This document shows positions 48,495-57,263 of a DNA stretch of 64,000 nt, one piece after another. The notes below the pieces were generated by a model, which saw only the letters and a list, made by a program, of their open reading frames with translations, was not told the DNA's origin and made no database searches. Made by a program: the position numbers and the translations under genes. The DNA is taken from NCBI GenBank assembly GCA_963728765.1, contig CAVSKX010000004.1:682001-746000 (forward strand). The letters are read 5' to 3'. The DNA is from AC-32 sp963728765 (GTDB taxonomy: Bacteria > Actinomycetota > Thermoleophilia > Gaiellales > Gaiellaceae). How positions within the stretch are numbered: position 1 is the stretch's first letter; each line of letters starts with the position of its first letter.

Positions 48495-49606
48495 GCAAGC
48501 CCCGCGATCCACTCCGCGAAGAGCGGATCGACGATCGCCTGCCTGCGGCCCTCGGCTTCGATCTCGGCGCGCGAGCCCAGCCGCTGCAGGGCCTTCTGCG
48601 CGCTCGTCTTGCTGAGCGCCAGCCGCTCGAGCACGGCGGCCCGGTAGGGCGAGCCGTCGCCGGCGATGATCGCGCGCAGGGTCTTCTGCTCGGAGGTGTC
48701 GAGCCCCCGCCACTGCGCCTCGAACTCCGGCTGCAGCTCGAGGAGCGCCGCCGCGTGCGCGCCCTCCCACTCCTCGAGCGTGGCGCTGCCCTTCGGCTCG
48801 ACCTCCTCCCAGAGTCGGTGGGCGAGCAGCATCGCCCGCTGCGGGTGGCCCTTGGCCGACGCGAGCAGCGGGTTCAGCGCCTCCCCGACCGCGCGCTTGC
48901 TCTCGCGGAAGCGATCGGCCACGTACTCCGCGAGATCTTCGTCGCGCAGCCGTCCGAGGCGGACGGGCACAGCCGAGCCGTAGAGCGGCGCCTCCTTGTG
49001 CTCGAACAACTGCTTCATCAGCCCAGGCTCCGAGCCGGCGAAGACGTACGAGGCGACGTCGCCCTGGAACTGGATGTGGCTGCGCAGGATCCCGTCGAGG
49101 TCAGGCACCTTGCGCACGTCCTGGAACTCGTCCAGCGCGATGTAGGCGCGGAAGCCGCCCGACTCCTCGAGCCGCAACGGCAGGTCCAGCAGCGCGTGCA
49201 ACGCCGGCAGCGGGCTGGTCTTGGGCTGGAGCTGGAGCCGCGCGCTGATCCCGAAGGCGCCGAGCGAGAGGCCGAGGCCGGTCTTCTGCAGGAACTCCTC
49301 GACGCGGCTGCGGATCGCGCCGCGCAGCTCCTTCGCATACGCGCGCTCGAAGCGCACGGCAACGTCGGAGATCGAGACGATGCCGTAGAGGTCGACCAGC
49401 ACCGGGACGAGCCCTTCCTGCCGCTCGCCGTCGGCGAGCGCCCGCCGGAGCAGGCTCGTCTTGCCGTACTTCCGCGGCGCGTAGAGGCGGACGTAGTGAC
49501 CTCCGACCGCGTTCTTGAGCAGCAGCTGCGTCTCCTCGTCGCGGTCGACGATCTGGTCGGGCGCGATCGGGCGCGAGTAGACGAAGGGGTTCACGTCGGT
49601 GATCAT
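48491..49606 (-). CDS. Archaeal-type AAA ATPase (ATPase_2 family) with C-terminal winged helix
   Basis: About 371 residues from ATG 49606. Walker A in RLYAPRKYGKTSLLRRAL, Walker B in YIALDEFQDVRK and a sensor 1 in VFAGSEPGLMKQLF. The C-terminal GDGSPYRAAVLERLALSKTSAQKALQRL looks like a winged helix. STAND-like ATPases of this type are abundant in archaea and have unknown targets. The upstream region faces the secreted repeat protein operon. Confidence 0.85.
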   Translation of the reverse strand: MITDVNPFVYSRPIAPDQIVDRDEETQLLLKNAVGGHYVRLYAPRKYGKTSLLRRALADGERQEGLVPVLVDLYGIVSISDVAVRFERAYAKELRGAIRSRVEEFLQKTGLGLSLGAFGISARLQLQPKTSPLPALHALLDLPLRLEESGGFRAYIALDEFQDVRKVPDLDGILRSHIQFQGDVASYVFAGSEPGLMKQLFEHKEAPLYGSAVPVRLGRLRDEDLAEYVADRFRESKRAVGEALNPLLASAKGHPQRAMLLAHRLWEEVEPKGSATLEEWEGAHAAALLELQPEFEAQWRGLDTSEQKTLRAIIAGDGSPYRAAVLERLALSKTSAQKALQRLGSRAEIEAEGRRQAIVDPLFAEWIAGLA

Positions 49607-49728
49607 TCGTCCCAGAGGATACCTCGCGGTAGTCCAGCTAGATACCGAAAGTACGCCGAACGTAGCCGTTGCCACAAATCAAGCGAAGGAGTACGCTCGA
49701 CTGAAGTAACTCCGGGGGGAGGAGAGCT

Positions 49729-51123
49729 GTGATCTGGCCGCCTAGGTCTCAGCTGCGGCGCAAGGCGTGGTACACCGCGCTCGCGTCGGCGGTGTTTCTG
49801 CTTCTTCCCCAGGCGTCCCCGGCGTGGGTGGGGTTGGCCGACGACACGCCGCCGGTCGTGGTCTACTCGATCGACGGGATCGCCGGCACCAACAACTGGT
49901 ACCGCGGCAGCACGCACGGCAACAACATCACCTTGCACTGGTCGGTCAGCGATCCCGAGTCGCAGATCATCTCGACGACCGGCTGCGACCCCGCCATCCA
50001 GATCCCAGGCCCGAACACGGGAACCACCCGGACTTGCGAGGCAACGAGTGATGGCGGGACGACGAGAATCACGACGAAGCTGCTCAAGATCGATGCCGAT
50101 CCACCGGCGACGGCCGCAATCACCAACCGACTACCGAACGGCGCCGGCTGGTATCGCACGCCGGTCGCGATCAGCTGGAGCGGGACCGACGCGACCTCGG
50201 GGATTGCGGGCTGCCGCCCGACGCTGAACTACGCGGCGCCCGACACGACGGGGACGACCGTGGTAGGCGACTGCACGGACAACGCCGGCAACACGTCGTC
50301 CGCCGCCATCTCATTCAAGTACGACGCCACGCCGCCGGTCACGGACGCAGCGTCCGCGCCCGCGCCGAACGCGGCCGGCTGGTTCAGGTCTCCGCTCTCG
50401 GTCGGCTGGAGCGGAAGCGACGTGACCTCGGGCATCGCTTCGTGCCGCCCGGCGCTCACGTACGGCGGCCCCGACACGACCGGCACGATGGTTTCGGGCA
50501 GCTGTGAGGACAAGGCGGGCAACAGCTCCACCGGTGGCTTCGTGGTCAAGTACGACACCACCCCGCCGACATTCCGGGCACTCGGCCTGAAGGCTCTCGA
50601 CGGCAAGGTCAGGCTGCACTGGAAGGTCTCCGGCGCAGCCGGCATTCGGCTGTCTCGCTCGCCGGGGATGAAGCGGGCCGGCTCGAGCGACGTCTACAGC
50701 GGTAGCAGCAGCACCTTCGCGGACGACCGGGTCGAGAACTACGTCCGCTACCGCTACACCCTGACCACAACGGATGCGGCCGGCAACAGGGCCGCGCGCA
50801 GCATCTCCGCCGTTCCGCTCCCGGTCCTCTATGCACCCCGGCCCGGCGCTCGTCTCGGCCGAACAGCTTCGCTCCTGTTCGCGTGGAGGGCGGCGAAGAA
50901 GGCCGACTACTACAACCTGCAGCTCTGGCGCCGCGGACGCAAGGTCGGCAGCTGGTGGCCATCCTCGCCACGGCTACGGCTTCCTTCCCGCTGGCACTCT
51001 GAGGGCAAGACGAGGCGGCTCAAGAGCGGTGCCTACACCTGGTACGTCTGGCCCGGGCGCGGCGCACGCCGGCTGGGCAAGTACGGGCCGATAGTCGGCA
51101 AGAGCACTTTCGCCGTTCGCTGA
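49729..51123 (+). CDS. Secreted repeat protein, 3 modules plus C-terminal domain
   Basis: 464 residues from GTG 49729, which follows a GGGGGGAGGAG. A signal peptide (ALASAVFLLLPQASPAWVG) leads to a first module (SIDGIAGTNNWYRGS, DPESQIISTTGCDPA), then two modules of about 78 residues with GWYRTPVAISWSGTDATSG, GCRPTLNY, CTDNAGNTSSA and FKYDATPP. The C-terminal 165 residues contain a WKVSGAAGIRLSRSPG beta domain and end YTWYVWPGRG. Modules resemble bacterial Ig-like or surface beta domains with a Cys pair. Coupled to the next gene (TGATG). Confidence 0.85.
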   Translation: MIWPPRSQLRRKAWYTALASAVFLLLPQASPAWVGLADDTPPVVVYSIDGIAGTNNWYRGSTHGNNITLHWSVSDPESQIISTTGCDPAIQIPGPNTGTTRTCEATSDGGTTRITTKLLKIDADPPATAAITNRLPNGAGWYRTPVAISWSGTDATSGIAGCRPTLNYAAPDTTGTTVVGDCTDNAGNTSSAAISFKYDATPPVTDAASAPAPNAAGWFRSPLSVGWSGSDVTSGIASCRPALTYGGPDTTGTMVSGSCEDKAGNSSTGGFVVKYDTTPPTFRALGLKALDGKVRLHWKVSGAAGIRLSRSPGMKRAGSSDVYSGSSSTFADDRVENYVRYRYTLTTTDAAGNRAARSISAVPLPVLYAPRPGARLGRTASLLFAWRAAKKADYYNLQLWRRGRKVGSWWPSSPRLRLPSRWHSEGKTRRLKSGAYTWYVWPGRGARRLGKYGPIVGKSTFAVR

Positions 51124-54100
51124 TGCGCAACGCTCGGTACGCAGCGGTCGCGGCTCTGTTCGTCGCCCTGCTGTTCCTCCCCCACGCCGCGCGCGGACTC
51201 CCCGCGTCCGATGACACGCCTCCGATCGTCTCGTACTCGATCGACGGGATCGCCGGTACCAACGACTGGTTCCGCGGCAGCGCGCACGGCAACAACATCA
51301 CCCTGCACTGGTCCGTCAGCGATCCCGAGTCGCAAATCATCTCGACGACCGGCTGCGACCCCGCTATCCAGATCCCGGGCCCGAACACGGGAACCAACCG
51401 GACTTGCGAGGCGACGAGTGATGGCGGGACGACGAGAATCACGACGCGGTCGCTCAAAATCGACGCCGACCCGCCGACCACCACCGCTACGCCGAGCCGC
51501 CAACCCAACGGCGCCGGCTGGTTCAACGCACCGTTCTCGATCTCCTGGCCCGGCTCGGACGCGACCTCGGGGCTAGCGTCGTGCGCCGGCACGCTCTCCT
51601 ACAACGGGCCGCAGACGACGGGAACGACCGAGACCGGCACCTGTACCGACAACGCGGGCAACAGCTCCTCGGACTCGTTTCTCGTCAAGTACGACACCGT
51701 TCCCCCGGACACGAACGTCGACCCGAGCCGACCGCCGAACGGGGCGGGCTGGTTCAGCGCGCCGTTCACCCTTAGCTGGGACGGGTCCGACACTGGAGGG
51801 TCCGGGATCGCATCGTGCCGGACCGACCTCAACTACAACGGCCCGGACACGAACGGAACCAACGTGAGCGGAACGTGTAGTGACAACGCCGGCAACACCT
51901 CCTCGGACCCGTTCATGGTCAAGTACGACACGCACGCACCCGCGACCGTCGCGAGCGTGAGTCGCTCGCCGAATGCCGCCGGCTGGTATCGAAGCCGGCT
52001 GTCCGTCACCTGGAGCGGTTCCGACACCGGAGGCTCGGGCATCGCCTCGTGCCGGCCGCAGCTCGACTTCAGCGGGCCGGACACGACCGGCACAACCGTG
52101 AGCGGCAGCTGCACCGACCGCGCGGGAAACAGCTCTTCGGACGGTGTCCTCCTCAAGTACGACTCGACACCGCCGAGCACCCAGGCCACACCCACGCCGG
52201 CCCCCAACGCAAACGGCTGGTTCAACGGCCCCCTCTCGGTCGGCTGGCAGGGCAGCGACGCGACCTCCGGGATCGCGTCCTGCGATTCAGCAGCCGGGTA
52301 CAGCGGTCCGGACACGAACGGCACGTCGGTAAGCGGCGGCTGCAGCGACCGTGCCGGAAACAGCTCCCCCAGCACCTTCGTCGTCAAGTACGACACCCAC
52401 GCACCGGTCACCGTGGCGACTCCGAGCCGGCCGGCGAACAGCGCGGGCTGGTACAACGCCCCGCTCTCGATCAGCTGGGCCGGATCCGACCCGGGCGGAT
52501 CCGGGATCGACTCCTGCCGGGCGCCACTCGCCTACTCCGGGCCTGACACGACCGGCACGACCAGGAGCGGAGCCTGCACCGACAAGGCCGGCAACGGCTC
52601 CTCGGACGACGTCGTCGTGAGGTACGACGCGACAGGGCCGTCCGTCAACGCGCCGAGCCCTGGTCGGAACCCCGATCAGAACGGTTGGTACAACCATCCG
52701 GTCCGGATCGACTGGAGCGGGAGCGATCCGACCTCCGGCATCGCGTCGTGCACGTCACGCACGTACGCTGGCCCGGACGACTCGAACGCCGATCCTGTCG
52801 GAACGTGCACGGACGCCGCTGGGAACAGCGCGAGCCGCGACTTCTCGCTCGAGTACGACGCGACCGGGCCCACCGTGGCGGTCACCCCCGCGCGCCCGGC
52901 GGACCACGCCGGTTGGTACAACCAGCCGGTCTCGATCAGCTGGAGCGGCACGGACGCGACCTCGGGGATCGTCTCCTGCACGCCGTCGGTCACCTACAGC
53001 GGCCCGGACAGCAGCAACGCGAGCTCCGGCGGCGGCTGCACCGACCACGCGGGCAACACTGCCTCGCCTCCGCCGCTGTCGTTCAAGTACGACGCAACGG
53101 CGCCCGTCACGGCGATCGCTCCCGCCCGCCTGCCTGACCTGAACGGGTGGTACAACCACCCGGTCGCGGTCAACTGGACGGGGATCGACCGGGCGTCTGG
53201 GGTCGGTTCCTGCAGCTCGCTCGTCTACTCGGGCCCCGACACCGGCAGCGACAGCCGGCTCGGCACGTGCACCGACAAGGCGGGGAACATGTCCGCGCCC
53301 GTGAGCTGGGTCGTCCACTACGACTCCACCGCGCCCGGTGCGATCGCGGCCAAGCCGGACCGCGCCCCCGACCACGACGGCTGGTACAACCACGCTGTCG
53401 GGATCCACTGGTCCGGCTCCGACGGCCTGGCCGGGATCGCGTCCTGCAGCTCGCTCACCTACGCCGGCCCGGGGACCGCCGGCGGGGCCCTCTCCGGTAA
53501 GTGCACCGACCTCGCGGGGAATGCCAGCCGGCCGTTCCCGTTCGCGCTGAGCTACGACGCCACTCCGCCGGCGCTCAGGGCGCTGTCGCTCGAGGGGCTC
53601 GACGGCCTGGTCAGGTTGCGCTGGAAAATCGCGGGCGCCGACCAGCTTCGGCTTGCGCGCTCGCCCGGGACGAAGCGCGGGTCCTCGAGCGAGATCTACG
53701 CCGGTGACGGCAGCTCCTTCGCCGACCGGCGGGTTAAGAACTACGTGCGCTACCGCTACACGCTGACCGCGGAGGACCCGGCCGGGAACACGGTGCAGCG
53801 GACGGCGTCGGTGATGCCGCTTCCGGTCCTGTACGCACCGCGTGGCGGTGCCCATCTCCGCGTGCATGCGAAGCCACTGTTCGCCTGGAAGCGCGCGAAG
53901 AGAGCGCGTTACTACAACTTCCAGCTGTGGGTGGACGGCCACCAGGCCGGCAGCTGGTGGCCGACGCGCGCGCGGCTCAGGCTGCCGGCTCGGTGGAGCC
54001 ACAACGGCGAGACACAACGGCTCGAGCGCGGCACGTACACGTGGTACGTGTGGCCGGGTCGCGGGCCGCGGAAGCTCGGCCGCTACGGCGCGCTGCTCGG

Positions 54101-54125
54101 CAAGAGCTCCTTCGTGGTCGGCTGA
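51123..54125 (+). CDS. Secreted repeat protein, 10 modules plus C-terminal domain
   Basis: 1000 residues, ATG 51123. It is an expanded paralogue of the preceding gene: signal peptide (YAAVAALFVALLFLPHAARG), the same first module (SIDGIAGTNDWFRGS), then nine modules of 75-79 residues with GWYN.PVSISWSGSDATSG, C......YSGPDT, CTDNAGN and KYD.T.P. The C-terminal domain again ends YTWYVWPGRGPRKLGRYG. DNA near the first modules is almost identical to the neighbour, which implies recent duplication and module gain. Two Cys per module suggest disulphides. Cell-surface or adhesive role is inferred. Confidence 0.9.
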   Translation: MRNARYAAVAALFVALLFLPHAARGLPASDDTPPIVSYSIDGIAGTNDWFRGSAHGNNITLHWSVSDPESQIISTTGCDPAIQIPGPNTGTNRTCEATSDGGTTRITTRSLKIDADPPTTTATPSRQPNGAGWFNAPFSISWPGSDATSGLASCAGTLSYNGPQTTGTTETGTCTDNAGNSSSDSFLVKYDTVPPDTNVDPSRPPNGAGWFSAPFTLSWDGSDTGGSGIASCRTDLNYNGPDTNGTNVSGTCSDNAGNTSSDPFMVKYDTHAPATVASVSRSPNAAGWYRSRLSVTWSGSDTGGSGIASCRPQLDFSGPDTTGTTVSGSCTDRAGNSSSDGVLLKYDSTPPSTQATPTPAPNANGWFNGPLSVGWQGSDATSGIASCDSAAGYSGPDTNGTSVSGGCSDRAGNSSPSTFVVKYDTHAPVTVATPSRPANSAGWYNAPLSISWAGSDPGGSGIDSCRAPLAYSGPDTTGTTRSGACTDKAGNGSSDDVVVRYDATGPSVNAPSPGRNPDQNGWYNHPVRIDWSGSDPTSGIASCTSRTYAGPDDSNADPVGTCTDAAGNSASRDFSLEYDATGPTVAVTPARPADHAGWYNQPVSISWSGTDATSGIVSCTPSVTYSGPDSSNASSGGGCTDHAGNTASPPPLSFKYDATAPVTAIAPARLPDLNGWYNHPVAVNWTGIDRASGVGSCSSLVYSGPDTGSDSRLGTCTDKAGNMSAPVSWVVHYDSTAPGAIAAKPDRAPDHDGWYNHAVGIHWSGSDGLAGIASCSSLTYAGPGTAGGALSGKCTDLAGNASRPFPFALSYDATPPALRALSLEGLDGLVRLRWKIAGADQLRLARSPGTKRGSSSEIYAGDGSSFADRRVKNYVRYRYTLTAEDPAGNTVQRTASVMPLPVLYAPRGGAHLRVHAKPLFAWKRAKRARYYNFQLWVDGHQAGSWWPTRARLRLPARWSHNGETQRLERGTYTWYVWPGRGPRKLGRYGALLGKSSFVVG

Positions 54126-54141
54126 GAAAGTAGTCCCGGTG

Positions 54142-54157
54142 GATACCGGGCGGTATC
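54142..54157. terminator. Palindromic hairpin between convergent genes
   Basis: GATACCG, GG, CGGTATC: a perfect inverted repeat between the repeat protein stop and the deoxyribosyltransferase stop. Position suggests a bidirectional terminator; the loop is very tight unless the inner pair opens. Confidence 0.4.
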
Positions 54158-54522
54158 TAGCCGGACACCGTGTCGACGGCGGCCTCGAGGTCGGCGCACA
54201 CCTGCCGCGCCACGTAGACCGTCCACGGATGCGGCGGCGTCCCGCCCGTGTACGCGATTACGGGCCGGCCGATCGCATGCGCGTGCCACGCCTCCATCGC
54301 GGTGCCCTCGTCCGGCGCGGTGAAGGCCGCGAGCACCGCGTCGCACGAGGCGATCTCGGCCAGGTCGCCCTCGACGATCTCCGCCTCGTTGCCCTCGGCG
54401 CGGCCGCGGAAGTCGCGACGCATCGGGTCGACCGGCTCGCACCCGCGGGCGCGCAGGAGCTCGGCCGCGCGGCGGCGGTACTCGTCGGCGAACGGCGGCC
54501 CGGCCAGGTAGACGCGCTTCAC
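54157..54522 (-). CDS. Nucleoside 2-deoxyribosyltransferase-like protein
   Basis: About 121 residues from GTG 54522 (VKRVYLAGPPFADEYRRR). The catalytic-type block DLAEIASCDAVLAAFTAPDEGTAMEAW, then AHAIGRPVIAYTG is the family signature with the Glu after PD-EGTAME. These enzymes swap nucleobases on deoxyribose, or act as nucleotide 5'-monophosphate glycosidases (DNPH1-like). Divergent from queF by 20 bases. Confidence 0.85.
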   Translation of the reverse strand: MKRVYLAGPPFADEYRRRAAELLRARGCEPVDPMRRDFRGRAEGNEAEIVEGDLAEIASCDAVLAAFTAPDEGTAMEAWHAHAIGRPVIAYTGGTPPHPWTVYVARQVCADLEAAVDTVSG

Positions 54523-54542
54523 GTGGGCGTACAGTACGCAGC

Positions 54543-54920
54543 GTGAACGAGCGCTCCACGGAGTTCGTCGCCCTCGGCCACGCGGGCTCGGAGCGCTACG
54601 CGGGGATCGAGACGTTTCCGAACCCGGGTGTCGCACGGGTCGAGCTGACGAGCGACGAGCTGGTCGCGATGTGTCCCGTCACCAACCAGCCGGACATGTA
54701 CGTCGCGACGATCGAGTACGAGCCCGACGCGCTCTGCATCGAGTCCAAGTCGCTCAAGCTCTACGTCGCGAGCTTCCGGAACGAGGGCGCGTTCTGCGAG
54801 ACCCTGGCGGTGCGGATTCGCGACGACGCCGCGCAGGCGCTCGAGCTGCCGACCGAGAAGGTGCACGTCACGCTGCGGCAGAAGGCGCGCGGCGGGATCA
54901 CGATCGTCGCGGCGACCTGA
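54543..54920 (+). CDS. queF: NADPH-dependent preQ0 reductase QueF
   Basis: 125 residues, GTG start, short YkvM-type QueF. The catalytic Cys is in MCPVTNQPDMY, and the family signature ESKSLKLYVASFR follows, with the substrate Glu in NEGAFCET and a His in EKVHVTLR. It reduces 7-cyano-7-deazaguanine to preQ1 in queuosine biosynthesis. No other queuosine gene is in the window, so preQ0 must come from elsewhere. The stop overlaps the P450 start. Confidence 0.95.
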   Translation: MNERSTEFVALGHAGSERYAGIETFPNPGVARVELTSDELVAMCPVTNQPDMYVATIEYEPDALCIESKSLKLYVASFRNEGAFCETLAVRIRDDAAQALELPTEKVHVTLRQKARGGITIVAAT

Positions 54921-56122
54921 ACGCTCGCTTCGACCCGACCGACCCGGCCTTCCTCGCCGACCCGTACCCCGCGCTCGCGACGCTGCGCGAAGAGACGCCG
55001 CTCTTCTACGAGGAGTCGCTGGAGCGCTGGTTCGTCACGCGCCACGCCGACGTGCGCGCCTGCCTCCGTGACCGGCGGCTCGGCCGCAACTTCCGCCACG
55101 TCGGCCCGGAGGACGAATTCGCGGCCGCCGAGCCGCTCGACCCGCGCTGGCAGGCCTTCTGGGACAGCGAGCGTTGGAGCCTGCTCTGGCTCGAGCCGCC
55201 CGAGCACACGCGGATCCGGAAGCTCGTCGCGGCGGCGTTCACGCCGCGCTCGGTCGAAGCGCTGCGCGGCCCATGCGCCGAGCTCGCCCACGAGCTGCTG
55301 CCCGACGGCAGGTTCGACCTGTTGCGCGACTTCGCCCAGCCGTACTCGATCGCAGTCATCTGCAAGCTCCTCGGCGTCCCCACCGACCGCGGGCGTGACC
55401 TGCTCGCCTGGTCGCACACGATGGTGAAGATGTACGAGCTCGACACGACGCTCGAGCAGGCCGAGGCGGCGACACAGGCAGCGGCCGAGTTCCGCGACTA
55501 CGTGCTGAGCGTCGTCGGCGAGCGGCGACGGGAGCCGCAGGACGACCTCGTGACACGCCTGGTCGAGGCCGAGGTCGACGGCAGGCGCCTCAGTGATGCG
55601 GAGCTCGTCTCGACGATCATCGTCCTGCTCAACGCCGGCCACGAGGCGACGGTCAACACGCTCGGAAACGGCGTGCTGGCCCTGTTGCGCCACGAACGGC
55701 AGTGGGCGCGACTCGTCGCGGGCGAGGTCGGGCCGGACGCCGCCGTCGAGGAGCTGATCCGCTGGGACCCCCCACTCCAGCTCTTCGAACGCTGGGTGCT
55801 CGAGGACGGCGTCGAGATCGCCGGCGAGCCCGTCCCGCGCGGCGAGAAGGTGGCGCTGCTCTTCGGCTCGGCCAACCGCGACCCACGCGTGTTCACCGAC
55901 CCTGACGCCTTCGACGTGGGGCGCGAGAACGCAGCCGAGCACATCGGCTTCGGCGGCGGCATCCACGTCTGCATCGGCGCTCCGCTCGCGCGGATCGAGC
56001 TGGCTGCGGCACTCGGTGCGCTCGTGGAGCGGGCGCCGGGGCTCTCCCTGGCAGAGAAGCCCCGGCGCAACCGCGCCTTCGTCATCTGGGGCCTCGAAGG
56101 CCTCGAGCTCGCGCTCAGCTGA
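54917..56122 (+). CDS. Cytochrome P450
   Basis: About 401 residues. The I-helix is VLLNAGHEATVNTLGNG, the ExxR is EELIRWDPP, and the haem-binding loop is FGGGIHVCIGAPLARIEL. N-terminal FDPTDPAFLADPYPALATL is where bacterial P450s normally begin. No ATG, GTG or TTG lies near in this frame; the best candidate is CTG 54917, which overlaps the queF TGA (CTGA), implying coupled initiation at a rare start codon. Substrate unknown. Confidence 0.88.
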   Translation: MNARFDPTDPAFLADPYPALATLREETPLFYEESLERWFVTRHADVRACLRDRRLGRNFRHVGPEDEFAAAEPLDPRWQAFWDSERWSLLWLEPPEHTRIRKLVAAAFTPRSVEALRGPCAELAHELLPDGRFDLLRDFAQPYSIAVICKLLGVPTDRGRDLLAWSHTMVKMYELDTTLEQAEAATQAAAEFRDYVLSVVGERRREPQDDLVTRLVEAEVDGRRLSDAELVSTIIVLLNAGHEATVNTLGNGVLALLRHERQWARLVAGEVGPDAAVEELIRWDPPLQLFERWVLEDGVEIAGEPVPRGEKVALLFGSANRDPRVFTDPDAFDVGRENAAEHIGFGGGIHVCIGAPLARIELAAALGALVERAPGLSLAEKPRRNRAFVIWGLEGLELALS

Positions 56123-57227
56123 GCGCGAACAGCAGGAACTGCGTGAACTGCGAGGCGGCGAAGTTGTTGTCGCTCACGAGCACGAGCGACTGCCGCCCGT
56201 CCGGGAGCTTCGGCCCGAGCGTCATCCCCTCGACGTTGTCGAGCGGGATCCCGAGCGACCCGAGGTCGAAGAGCAGCGTCTTCTGCGCCGGCCGCACGTC
56301 GAGCCCGGCCAGGCTCGGCACACCCAGGACGTTCGTCGCTCCCGGAAGCGCAACCGAGTAGAGCTTGATCTCGTTCCCGGTCCCCGGCACGCCCACCGAG
56401 AACGATCGCTCCATCGAGAGCAGGTGCTCGTTGTTGAACGGCAGCAGCTCGACGATCCCGTTCACCGCGAAGTTCGTCGGCGGCACCGGCGGCTGGAAGA
56501 TCGGGTCGGTGTTGTACAGGTACTCGCGGTCGAGCCGGCCCGTCTGGAGGTCGTAGCGCAGGACCCGTGACGGGCTCCCGTTGGTCGGCGTCGCCGCCGG
56601 CCCGTCCTGGAACAGCGCGTTCTCGGTCGCCGTGAAGACGAACCGGCCGTTCGGCGGCACGCCCGCCGACTCGAACGCGAGGTTGAAGCGGATCCCGCTC
56701 GAGTGGTCGGCGGTGGGCAGGTAGTACCCCGGAACCGGCAGGTCGCCGCGATAGGTGCCCGCGAGGTCGTAGCGGCGCACGAACGGGGCGAGCAGCGTGT
56801 TCGCGTTGCCCTCGGACGTCAGGATGAGCTCGCGGTCCTTCGTGAGCGCCAGGCCCTCGGGGTCGAGGCCGCCAACGGGGTACGGCCCGCCGCCCGGTTG
56901 TTGCAACGTTGTGACCGCGTCGAAGTGGACGTCGCTCGCGTCGAAGCTCGAGCCGACGTCGATGCCGACCGTGTAGAAGCGCGCCGGGTTGATCTGCGAC
57001 TGGTCGTCGGAGAGGACGTAGTAGACGTTGCGGCTCGAGTCGTAGGTGATCGAAGACAGGCCGCCGACCGTCGTCCCCGCGAAGGTCGTGCCGGTCGGGA
57101 TGACCGCCTGGCCGATGAACTGGAGCGAGGGCTGGTGCGCTCGCTCGGACACGGCCCCGGCCGGCACAGCGGCGACGGCCAGCGCGACGACAAGGCTCGC
57201 GAGCAGGGCAAGAAGCCGTTTGGACAC
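56115..57227 (-). CDS. Secreted phytase-like/esterase-like beta-propeller protein
   Basis: 370 residues from GTG 57227 with AAGGGGGTT upstream. Signal peptide (LLALLASLVVALAVAAVPAGAV). The body has VGGLSSITYDSSRNVYYVLSD, GGLDPEGLALTKDRELILTSEG, NGIVELLPFNNEHLLSMER and LDNVEGMTLGP, the blocks of the esterase-like-activity-of-phytase family (PF13449). Probably an extracellular phosphatase or esterase; activity is not certain. Convergent with the P450 gene (8-base overlap). Confidence 0.85.
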   Translation of the reverse strand: MSKRLLALLASLVVALAVAAVPAGAVSERAHQPSLQFIGQAVIPTGTTFAGTTVGGLSSITYDSSRNVYYVLSDDQSQINPARFYTVGIDVGSSFDASDVHFDAVTTLQQPGGGPYPVGGLDPEGLALTKDRELILTSEGNANTLLAPFVRRYDLAGTYRGDLPVPGYYLPTADHSSGIRFNLAFESAGVPPNGRFVFTATENALFQDGPAATPTNGSPSRVLRYDLQTGRLDREYLYNTDPIFQPPVPPTNFAVNGIVELLPFNNEHLLSMERSFSVGVPGTGNEIKLYSVALPGATNVLGVPSLAGLDVRPAQKTLLFDLGSLGIPLDNVEGMTLGPKLPDGRQSLVLVSDNNFAASQFTQFLLFALS

Positions 57228-57263
57228 GAGAAACCCCCTTGTGAGCTGACGGAGCGGCGGACC

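Noticed and set aside
54142..54157. GATACCGGGCGGTATC as another PadR operator
   Set aside because: Half-sites resemble ATACC/GGTAT, but it lies between two convergent stop codons, where a terminator is more likely.
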